Assembly (NCBI RefSeq): GCF_019752415.1
Contig: NZ_JAIEME010000015.1
Span: forward strand, 1 to 64,000
Direction: 5' to 3'
Source: Nitrosomonas sp.
GTDB lineage: Bacteria; Pseudomonadota; Gammaproteobacteria; Burkholderiales; Nitrosomonadaceae
DNA: 64,000 nucleotides
Shown here piece by piece: positions 56,693-64,000 of the stretch. The translations under genes were made by a program, and so were the position numbers. The notes under the pieces are model-generated. The model was not told the origin of the DNA. It did no database searches and saw only the letters and a program-made list of their open reading frames with translations. Positions within the stretch are counted from its first letter, which is position 1. Every line of letters starts with the position of its first letter.

Positions 56693-56728
56693 GTTTTATT
56701 TCTCCATTATTTTTATTTCAGGTTTTGA

Positions 56729-58573
56729 ATGTATCCACTGTTAGATACCATTAGTTTTCCCTCCCAGTTACGTGAACTGGACCAAAAGAAATTACCGCAG
56801 GTTGCTAAGGAATTACGTGGTTTTCTCATTGAATCGGTCGCGAAAACCGGTGGCCATCTGTCCTCCAATCTGGGTACGGTTGAATTAACCATTGCCCTGC
56901 ACTATGTTTTTAATACACCGCATGACCAGATTGTTTGGGATGTGGGGCATCAAACCTATGCGCATAAAATTCTGACCGGCCGGCGAACTGGCATGAGTAA
57001 ATTGCGCATGCAGGACGGGTTAGCCGGATTTCCGCGCCGCGATGAAAGTGAGTATGACGCATTTGGCACCGCACATTCGAGTACCTCAATCAGTGCTGCT
57101 CTTGGCATGGCGGTCGCTGCGCAATTAAATAAGACGGATCGGCGTGCAATTGCCATTATTGGTGATGGCGCCATGAGTGCGGGGATGGCGTTTGAAGCGT
57201 TGAATAATGCCGGTGTGATGGATGCCAATTTGCTGGTTATTCTAAATGACAACGATATGTCGATTTCACGGCCGGTCGGCGCACTGAACAATTATTTGGC
57301 TAAGTTGATGTCGGGACGATTCTATGCTACGGCCCGCCGTGCTGGCGAAAAAGTGCTGGGTGTTGTTCCGCCCATGCTGGAATTGGCTAAACGCGCCGAA
57401 GAGCATGTCAAGGGTATGGTAACACCGGGTACCTTATTTGAAGAATTTGGATTTAATTATATCGGTCCGATTGATGGGCATGATCTGGATGTTTTAATTA
57501 CCACCCTGAATAATATCAAGCTCCTTGATGGCCCGCAGTTTCTCCATGTGGTGACGCGTAAAGGTGCTGGTTATAGAGTGGCTGAAGAGGACCCCATTCT
57601 GTACCACGGTGTGGGTAAGTTTGATCCGGAAAAAGGAATTATTCCTAAAGCAGCAGGAAAGCCTGCCTACACACAAATATTTGGTGACTGGTTGTGTGAT
57701 ATGGCTGCGCAGGATTCCCGTTTAATAGGCATTACCCCGGCGATGCGCGAGGGATCCGGTTTGGTTCGTTTTTCACAGGAATATCCCGAACGTTATTTTG
57801 ATGTCGGTATCGCTGAGCAACATGCGGTTACCTTTGCGGCGGGTGCGGCATGCGATGGCTTAAAGCCGGTCGTAGCGATTTATTCGACTTTTCTACAACG
57901 GGCATATGACCAGTTGATCCATGATGTTGCTATTCAGAATCTTCCGGTTGTATTCGCCATTGACCGGGCCGGATTGGTGGGGGCAGATGGTCCGACGCAT
58001 GCAGGTAGTTTTGATTTGTCCTACTTGCGTTGTATTCCGAATATGACCGTTATGGCACCTGCGGATGAAAATGAGTGTAGGCAGATGTTGTATACTGCTT
58101 TTCAATTGGAGACACCCTCGGCGGTACGATATCCAAGAGGTTCCGGAAGCGGCGTGCAGGTGCAAAAAGAAATGCAAGCATTACCTATCGGCCGCGGTGA
58201 AATCCGGCGGCAGGGGAAAAAAATCGCTTTACTAGCTTTTGGCAGTATGCTGGCACCGTGCCTTGAGGCAGCCGAAGAGCTCAATGCAACAGCGGTCAAT
58301 ATGCGCTTCATCAAACCATTGGACGATGATCTGGTGGCATCTTTAGCTGCCAGTCATGATTTGCTGGTTACGGTTGAAGAAAATACCGTGATGGGTGGGG
58401 CAGGCAGCGCTGTTACAGAATCTCTTAATAGTCAGCAAATTTGTGTCAAAGTGTTACAGCTAGGGCTGCCGGATGTTTTTATCGATCAGGGTGATCCTGT
58501 GCAAATGCTTGCAGATTGCGGATTAGACAAGAATGGTATTATCCAATCAGTGCGGTCAATACTATCTGACTAA
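56729..58573 (+). CDS. dxs: 1-deoxy-D-xylulose-5-phosphate synthase
   Basis: 614 residues. It makes DXP from pyruvate and glyceraldehyde-3-P, the first step of the MEP pathway. TPP-binding [18 protein letters not shown]...NDND (about 150-185), catalytic [13 protein letters not shown] (about 352), and [17 protein letters not shown]. It follows ispA by 36 bases, so isoprenoid entry and FPP synthesis are co-transcribed. Confidence 0.97.
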   Translation: MYPLLDTISFPSQLRELDQKKLPQVAKELRGFLIESVAKTGGHLSSNLGTVELTIALHYVFNTPHDQIVWDVGHQTYAHKILTGRRTGMSKLRMQDGLAGFPRRDESEYDAFGTAHSSTSISAALGMAVAAQLNKTDRRAIAIIGDGAMSAGMAFEALNNAGVMDANLLVILNDNDMSISRPVGALNNYLAKLMSGRFYATARRAGEKVLGVVPPMLELAKRAEEHVKGMVTPGTLFEEFGFNYIGPIDGHDLDVLITTLNNIKLLDGPQFLHVVTRKGAGYRVAEEDPILYHGVGKFDPEKGIIPKAAGKPAYTQIFGDWLCDMAAQDSRLIGITPAMREGSGLVRFSQEYPERYFDVGIAEQHAVTFAAGAACDGLKPVVAIYSTFLQRAYDQLIHDVAIQNLPVVFAIDRAGLVGADGPTHAGSFDLSYLRCIPNMTVMAPADENECRQMLYTAFQLETPSAVRYPRGSGSGVQVQKEMQALPIGRGEIRRQGKKIALLAFGSMLAPCLEAAEELNATAVNMRFIKPLDDDLVASLAASHDLLVTVEENTVMGGAGSAVTESLNSQQICVKVLQLGLPDVFIDQGDPVQMLADCGLDKNGIIQSVRSILSD

Positions 58574-58676
58574 TATTTAACTGATTGTTGTTTCAACAGT
58601 GTTGATCCTGACTGGGAGTTACGAGTGTGGAACTCAATTGTTGCCAGAGACTCCTAATCCAATAGGAGGAAATAAT

Positions 58677-59483
58677 ATGAATAAACAAATAGATTTGCCC
58701 ATTGCCGATGTGCAGAGTTCGCCTGACACCCGGCGTATTGCAATCGACAGGGTAGGGATTAAAGCCATCCGCCATCCTGTGGTTGTAGCCGATAAGGATG
58801 ATGGGGTGCAGCATACGGTGGCAATCTTTAACATGTATGTGAATTTACCGCATAATTTTAAAGGCACGCATATGTCCCGCTTTGTGGAAATACTCAATAG
58901 CCACGAACGGGAAATTTCTGTTGAGTCATTTCAGGCTATCTTACGGGAAATGATCGAAAAACTGGAAACAGACTCCGGTCATATTGAGATGACTTTTCCT
59001 TACTTTATTAATAAATCCGCACCGGTATCGCAAGTAAGAAGTTTATTGGATTATGAAGTGACATTCATTGGTGAGATTAAAAATAATGAATATCTCTTTA
59101 CGATGAAAGTCGTGGTGCCGGTAACGAGTTTATGTCCGTGTTCTAAGAAGATATCGAATTATGGCGCGCATAACCAACGCTCCCACGTTACGATTTCCGT
59201 ACGCACAAATAGTTTTGTATGGATTGAAGATGTTATTAGAATTGCAGAGAGTAACGCTTCCTGTGAACTCTATGGCCTTTTGAAACGGCCTGATGAGAAA
59301 TACGTGACTGAGAAGGCCTATGACAATCCCAAGTTCGTTGAAGACATCGTGAGAGATATTGCGGAAGTGCTAAACCATGATGGGCGCATTGATGCCTATG
59401 TGGTCGAATCAGAGAATTTTGAATCTATTCATAACCATTCGGCGTACGCACTGATTGAGAACGATAAGAAACGCCGCCAATAA
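58677..59483 (+). CDS. folE2: GTP cyclohydrolase FolE2 (type IB)
   Basis: 268 residues from the ATG 58677 after AGGAGG; the frame from 58599 is longer without support. It converts GTP to dihydroneopterin triphosphate for folate. FolE2 can use metals other than zinc and often replaces FolE when zinc is scarce. Motifs: [29 protein letters not shown] and [15 protein letters not shown]. Located 104 bases after dxs; co-transcription is possible. Confidence 0.95.
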   Translation: MNKQIDLPIADVQSSPDTRRIAIDRVGIKAIRHPVVVADKDDGVQHTVAIFNMYVNLPHNFKGTHMSRFVEILNSHEREISVESFQAILREMIEKLETDSGHIEMTFPYFINKSAPVSQVRSLLDYEVTFIGEIKNNEYLFTMKVVVPVTSLCPCSKKISNYGAHNQRSHVTISVRTNSFVWIEDVIRIAESNASCELYGLLKRPDEKYVTEKAYDNPKFVEDIVRDIAEVLNHDGRIDAYVVESENFESIHNHSAYALIENDKKRRQ

Positions 59484-59537
59484 TTACGTAACTCCTGAGT
59501 AGCAGTCTTAGTCAACGGCCTGTTGAGGAGGTGCAGC

Positions 59538-60389
59538 ATGCCGGATACGATCACTCAAGAGCGCGCTGCCGGTGGCATCATGGGCGCTTTTATCGGCGAT
59601 GCACTGGCTCTCGGGCCCTCATTGGTATTGCGATCTCGCTGAATTGCGGCGTGAGTTCGGTGAATGGATTACTACCGATCCCAAACCTGGCCGCTATCAT
59701 AGCGGACGCAAGGCAGGTCAGTTCTCTCAAGCAGGCATTATTCTCACGTTAATGTTGCGTTCCCTGGTTGAACATAGTGAATATAGTGAGGTGGATTTTT
59801 GTCGCCGCTTGGATGAGGAGCTCTTTCCGTTTGTTGATGGAACACCGATCGATGGGTGGGCCGGGCGGTTACACCAGCCAATCAATTCGGGAAACATGGT
59901 GGCGGCGTGTGGAGCAGAAATTGCCATGGGGTCAAACAGGCGGTCATGCGGATGACACGGAAGCAATTGAGCGGCACGGCTAGCCTTAGCCGTTCGCTAT
60001 GCGTTCCAGCCTGCTGAACTGGCTACCGCAGTGGCAAATAATACGCGCCTTACCCAGATCGATATACCGTAATCTCAATGACTGTTGCTTATGCAGCGGT
60101 GCTAGGTATGCTGATACAAGGGCATGCGCTGGACAAAACATTGTCGGATAAACTTATGAAACTGGTAAAAACCGGGAAGCTACCCTTTCATGCCGTCACT
60201 TTTGCTGATTTACAACCGCCGCGCCAGAGTGATCTCGATCCACCCCGCGCCATTCTCACCGGCACACTTGTCGGCGCCCAAGTAGGTTTATCCGGCATTC
60301 CGCAGCGATTCCTTGACGGACTTGAAGATGTCGACACCCTCAAGAGTCTTGCTATGGATCTTGCTGTGCAGGCGGTCAGTGTCAATTAA
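59538..60389 (+). pseudogene. ADP-ribosylglycohydrolase family pseudogene
   Basis: A degraded gene of about 285 codons, readable only by switching frames. N-terminus AAGGIMGAFIGDALALGP, then after a +1 shift HWYCDLAELRREFGEW, a second +1 shift near 59855 before GPGGYTSQSIRETWW, GGHADDTEAIER, an in-frame TAG with damaged sequence to TRLTQID, and then TVAYAAVLGMLIQGHALDKT to the end. At least four lesions including insertions make this a true pseudogene. The active family removes ADP-ribose from proteins or dinitrogenase reductase. The 5' side (59510) abuts a fragment of repeat family 1 (CAACGGCCTGTTGA). Confidence 0.85.
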
Positions 60390-60447
60390 TATCAGCAAGA
60401 AGTAATTTAACCCGATACTCAATCGTGAATGGGGTGAATAAACAAAG

Positions 60448-61485
60448 CTAGGGTTTGCGGCCGGTTACGATGCTATAGTAGCCAAAAGCTTTATGGATTT
60501 GAATTTCCTCAAATCCGATTTCCTTTAACATCGTTGATAATTCCAGACCGGAGTATTGCTTGCCTTCGGTCCAACCCATCATCATCATACTGAATGCTGC
60601 GGGGGCAAAAGGACCTGTTTTCTGATCATCATAAAGCATTTCGTGGATGATGATGCGTCCACCGGATTCAAGGCTATCGAAGCTCTTTGCAGTCAGGAAG
60701 TGGCACTTTTCCGGTAACCAGTCGTGATAAATGTTTGAGTAGAAATGTAGATCAGCTGAAGGCCAATGATCATTCCAGATATTAGTTTCGTGTGTCTTGA
60801 TACGTTCTTGCAAACCATATTGATCAATATATTCTTGAGCGAGCTCACATACCGGAAGAAAATCCAGAAATAGTACTTTCAGATTGGGTAGCTTTAATGC
60901 TGCACCAATCGAATGCGCAGCAGAGCCTCCTGCGACATCGAGCATCAGTCGATGCTGAGAAAGATCCAAGATCTCTGGCCAAACGAATGCTGATGTGATA
61001 CTGGTGCTATGCATTCCGCGCGTAAAGCGGTGCAACAATTCGATCTGCTCTTCATGCGTCTTAAAAATGTCACCGCCGCCATAAGCCTGCGGAGAATCTG
61101 TAAGAACTGCTTTTTCCAGACTTGCAAAGGAAGATACCTGATAGTTGTCGATCATCAGATCCCAGAAAAATCCGAAATAATTGGGATTCTTTTCCAATAA
61201 ATATTCCTCTGACACTGCGGTCAGCGCATAGCATCCCTTTTGCAACGATAAAAAACCCAATGCGGTCGCTGCTGTCAGGATGGCTTCTGCCGGACGTTGC
61301 TTGATATTGAGTGCATTGCAAATATCGGTTAATGTGCGCGGGCCATCTGCCAGAAAAGGGAAAACTTTTAACCGATGCGCCAGCAGTAATGCGGGATAAC
61401 CGTAAACCGCAAAGACTACATCCCATACCGGACGATCATCGACTCGCGGTGCCTGGATGTTGGAAAAAGCATCTTGTGCCATCAA
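60448..61485 (-). CDS. SAM-dependent O-methyltransferase (plant-type/hydroxyneurosporene-like)
   Basis: 345 residues. N-terminal winged-helix dimerisation domain (about 20-110), then a Rossmann domain with motif I LMLDVAGGSAAHSIGAALKL, the acidic LFLDFLPVCELAQEY, and YSNIYHDWLPEKC, the region of the catalytic His in this group (acetylserotonin/caffeic-acid/neurosporene O-methyltransferases). The substrate is unknown. It is 80 bases downstream of the SRPBCC gene on the same strand, so a two-gene unit with a small-molecule-binding partner is plausible. Confidence 0.82.
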   Translation of the reverse strand: MMAQDAFSNIQAPRVDDRPVWDVVFAVYGYPALLLAHRLKVFPFLADGPRTLTDICNALNIKQRPAEAILTAATALGFLSLQKGCYALTAVSEEYLLEKNPNYFGFFWDLMIDNYQVSSFASLEKAVLTDSPQAYGGGDIFKTHEEQIELLHRFTRGMHSTSITSAFVWPEILDLSQHRLMLDVAGGSAAHSIGAALKLPNLKVLFLDFLPVCELAQEYIDQYGLQERIKTHETNIWNDHWPSADLHFYSNIYHDWLPEKCHFLTAKSFDSLESGGRIIIHEMLYDDQKTGPFAPAAFSMMMMGWTEGKQYSGLELSTMLKEIGFEEIQIHKAFGYYSIVTGRKP

Positions 61486-61565
61486 TCCTCCTTTAACTTT
61501 AATTGATTTACCAGATACACAGTCGTAAGTTATGTGTAAATACTTAGGTTGCTATACCGCATAAT

Positions 61566-62090
61566 TTAAAGAGGCTCCCGATGAATAATAGAAGTTTTCA
61601 TCGATTTTTCAGTCTCAACCAGACGTTTGATATTTTGTACCGTTCTTTCAGCGCCGTCTTTAATAGCAGCGCGGACTAATCCTTCGAATGGCCGCATGAT
61701 GGCCAGAATCTCAAGCAACTCAAAAGAAAACGTCAGTTTGGTTGAGTGTTCAGGATGGACAGCCTGTAATTCATATGTGCAACGATAAGGATCAGACACC
61801 CCAACAAGTGTTAGGCGCACACCGGGCTCATAAGTGGAAATTTTAAACTTGGATTCTGTTCGGCGCCCTTGGTCGATACGTACCTGTCGCCCCACAGTGC
61901 CTAACTTTATCGGGCCGGGAGTGATTTGTTCAAGTTCTTTAACCTCTGACGACCATTTGGGGTAATTCTCAAACAAGCCTTCCCCGAGATACTGAAAAAG
62001 CTCGTTAGCCGAGCATTCCACGATAGTATGTGCCTTGCCTATGACCGGCTCGGTGGAGCCTAAATTGAGCATCGAACCTAAATTAAACAT
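61566..62090 (-). CDS. SRPBCC family (START/polyketide-cyclase-like) protein
   Basis: 174 residues from the ATG at 62090 (MFNLGSMLNLGS), chosen for the AAAGGA 9 bases upstream; a start at 62144 would add 18 residues. SRPBCC lipid-binding fold: VIGKAHTIVECSANELFQYL, ENYPKWSSEVKELEQITPGP, RLTLVGVSDPYRCTYELQAV and LIKRLVE-type helix (VQNIKRLVETEKSM). It binds hydrophobic ligands. Linked to the O-methyltransferase gene. Confidence 0.8.
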   Translation of the reverse strand: MFNLGSMLNLGSTEPVIGKAHTIVECSANELFQYLGEGLFENYPKWSSEVKELEQITPGPIKLGTVGRQVRIDQGRRTESKFKISTYEPGVRLTLVGVSDPYRCTYELQAVHPEHSTKLTFSFELLEILAIMRPFEGLVRAAIKDGAERTVQNIKRLVETEKSMKTSIIHREPL

Positions 62091-62282
62091 ATTGCTTGAT
62101 CCTTTCTGATTGGTGAATTCCCAATTCAGTTGATTGACTGGCAATTAGCTTAGACGTTAAACGAATAAAGGATCGATTTCAAGCACTATATCAGTAAGAA
62201 ATAATTATTTTTGGAAGACGAGGAAACAATTGGCAATTAAATACTGCTTATTCGTTTAAAGTGCACGGGCATGAGCTGCGCG

Positions 62283-63821
62283 CTATATTGCCTGTTGTTT
62301 GGTAAAGTCTTTGATACGGAATCCCAGTAGCCATAAAGCGGCGAAATAGCTGAATGCACCAAGAATAACTATCCAACTTAATCGGCCGGCACGCGCCATG
62401 GCTGAGTCGATTAACCAAGAATCATCACTGCCTGTAGCAAACCATAAGACAACACCCATAATCGACAAAGCGATCAGTATTTTCACAAAGAAAATAAGCC
62501 ATCCGGATTGTGGTTGATAAATTTTATGACTGCGTAACTTGTAATACAGTAGCCCTGCGTTAAGACAAGCTCCCAGACCGATTGCTAATGCCAGTCCAGC
62601 GTGTTTTAAAGGAATAATGAAGGCGAGATTCATCAGTTGTGTGGCAATCAGCGTGATGACAGCAATTTTGACAGGTGTTTTGATGTTCTGGCGAGCATAA
62701 AATCCAGGTGCCAGCACTTTAACCAGAATTAATCCGAGTAACCCTACACTGTAGGCAATTAATGCTTCGCGTGTCATCCATACATCATGATCAGTAAATG
62801 CGCCGTGGTGAAAAAGCGTTGTGATTAGAGGCGTTGCTAATAATGCCAATGCCAGGGCCGCCGGTAAGGTTAGTAGTATTGTCAGTCGCAAGCCCCAGTC
62901 GAGCAAGCGGGAATATTCTTCGGTGCTATTGCTGTTGTAATGCCGGGCTAACGATGGCAATAGAATTGTGCCTAATGCCACACCCAGCAGACCGGCGGGG
63001 AATTCCATTAATCGATCGGCATAATAAAGCCAGGATACACTGCCGGTAACAAGAAGTGAGGCAAAGATGGTGTTGATCAACAAACTGATCTGGCCGACTG
63101 ATACTCCAAAAATTGCTGGGCCCATTAATTTGATCACACGCCAGGCACCGGTATCCGGGTTTCTGAAACGGATGCGAGGCAATAGTTTGAGCCGTAGCAG
63201 AAAGGGTATCTGGAAAGCGAGTTGTAATATACCACCGATAAACACTGCCCAAGCCAGCGCGAGAATCGGCGGATCGAGTAAAGGTGTGAGCCACAGTGAG
63301 CAGCCGATAAATGATAAATTTAATAGCGCTGGCGTAATCGCAGGAACATTGAATTTTCCATGGGTGTTGAGTATGCCGCCTGCCAAAGCAACCAAGGAAA
63401 TAAAAAATATGTAGGGAAACGTAATCTGCAGGAGTTCAACGGTTAAGTTGAATTTCTCCGGATTGGCAGAAAATCCGGGCGCACTGGCGTAGATAATTAG
63501 CGGTGCAGCTAAGATACCAATGGCGCTAATGAAAAAAAGTGTGATGCCTAGAAGCGTGGTGATGTGATCAACCAAGTCTTGCGTTTCTACGGGAGTGCGC
63601 GTGTTTTTATACTCGGCAAGAATCGGAACAAATGCTTGTGAAAATGCGCCTTCGGCAAATAGTCGCCGTAACAGATTGGGGATACGGAAAGCAACAAAAA
63701 AAGCATCGGTTACCATTCCTGCACCAAAAATCCGCGCAATGATGACGTCACGCAAGAAGCCGAGAATGCGCGATATAAATGTCATGCTGCTGACGGCAGC
63801 GAGGGCTTTGAGTAAATTCAA
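62283..63821 (-). CDS. murJ: Lipid II flippase MurJ
   Basis: 512 residues with 14 membrane helices (MOP superfamily). N-terminus [20 protein letters not shown] and [35 protein letters not shown] is the family signature. It flips undecaprenyl-PP-MurNAc-pentapeptide-GlcNAc for peptidoglycan assembly. Monocistronic. The upstream 179 bases to the window end hold no recognised gene. Confidence 0.95.
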   Translation of the reverse strand: MNLLKALAAVSSMTFISRILGFLRDVIIARIFGAGMVTDAFFVAFRIPNLLRRLFAEGAFSQAFVPILAEYKNTRTPVETQDLVDHITTLLGITLFFISAIGILAAPLIIYASAPGFSANPEKFNLTVELLQITFPYIFFISLVALAGGILNTHGKFNVPAITPALLNLSFIGCSLWLTPLLDPPILALAWAVFIGGILQLAFQIPFLLRLKLLPRIRFRNPDTGAWRVIKLMGPAIFGVSVGQISLLINTIFASLLVTGSVSWLYYADRLMEFPAGLLGVALGTILLPSLARHYNSNSTEEYSRLLDWGLRLTILLTLPAALALALLATPLITTLFHHGAFTDHDVWMTREALIAYSVGLLGLILVKVLAPGFYARQNIKTPVKIAVITLIATQLMNLAFIIPLKHAGLALAIGLGACLNAGLLYYKLRSHKIYQPQSGWLIFFVKILIALSIMGVVLWFATGSDDSWLIDSAMARAGRLSWIVILGAFSYFAALWLLGFRIKDFTKQQAI

Positions 63822-64000
63822 AACGATATATAAGTATTTGCGCGATTAGTGGGCAAGATGGAAGGCTGTTTTGCCCGGATTAGCTGTGATTCAAAATCCG
63901 TGCGCTTCTCAATTTCAATTCAGAATAATTTTCAACTCCAACCAAAATAAAAAGGGTAGTTTCAGCTTAGAAGAGGCGGCTTATTTTCTTCATGAAGCCA

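Noticed and set aside
63822-64000. A gene divergent from murJ at the window end
   Set aside because: No frame here is long enough or shows a known N-terminus or C-terminus.

Overview
The window reads as chromosomal DNA of a chemolithoautotrophic betaproteobacterium. The closest fit is the Nitrosomonadaceae (ammonia oxidisers). This rests on a red-type (form IC-like) RuBisCO operon cbbL-cbbS-cbbX with a divergent cbbR, next to ppsA-ppsR, together with typical betaproteobacterial housekeeping genes (sbcB, mutL, ilvA, lptFG, xseB-ispA-dxs, folE2, murJ). No ammonia-oxidation gene lies in the window, so the family assignment is inference. I found no rRNA, tRNA or CRISPR array.

Layout. 1-10 kb: RidA, exonuclease I, a heme peroxidase of the animal/cyclooxygenase-like type, a decayed umuD-hipB-hipA-umuC block between two 208-bp direct repeats, a nonsense-interrupted GH19 endolysin coupled to a small secreted protein, and mutL. 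10-14 kb: two membrane proteins and a hybrid PAS-histidine kinase-receiver split by a frameshift. 14-23.5 kb: carbon metabolism, with ppsR-ppsA and cbbR on the minus strand and cbbL-cbbS-cbbX-unknown-aldolase on the plus strand; the aldolase carries a C-terminal Dabb-like domain. 23.5-28.4 kb: a large frameshifted secreted protein (choice-of-anchor L, RTX and cadherin-like modules) flanked by shards of a second ppsA and by interspersed repeats. 28.4-40 kb: PilJ and ChpA/PilL-like twitching/chemosensory proteins, biosynthetic threonine deaminase, and an EAL plus HD-GYP-like c-di-GMP pair. 40-44 kb: an ExbB-ExbD-TonB-like motor and small unknowns. 44-54.5 kb: a minus-strand run of envelope genes (GNAT-like acyltransferase, MobA-like nucleotidyltransferase, LptF, LptG, TrkA, TrkH, CDP-alcohol phosphatidyltransferase, lipid kinase fused to a nucleotidyltransferase-like domain, DUF2959 lipoprotein). 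55-64 kb: xseB-ispA-dxs (isoprenoid precursors), folE2, an ADP-ribosylglycohydrolase pseudogene, an O-methyltransferase, an SRPBCC protein and murJ.

Three things stand out. First, the 44-54.5 kb genes look like a headgroup and export pathway for an uncharacterised lipid. Second, miniature repeats repeatedly sit exactly at stop codons, two of them with candidate 4-bp target duplications that contain the stop, and a third family of 140 bp shows a compensatory base-pair change between copies. Third, a hipBA toxin-antitoxin pair sits between the 3' end of umuD and the 5' start of umuC. Four otherwise good genes (hipA, the hybrid kinase, the RTX protein, trkA) are each broken by what can be read as one missing base. 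That pattern may be sequencing error rather than biology.
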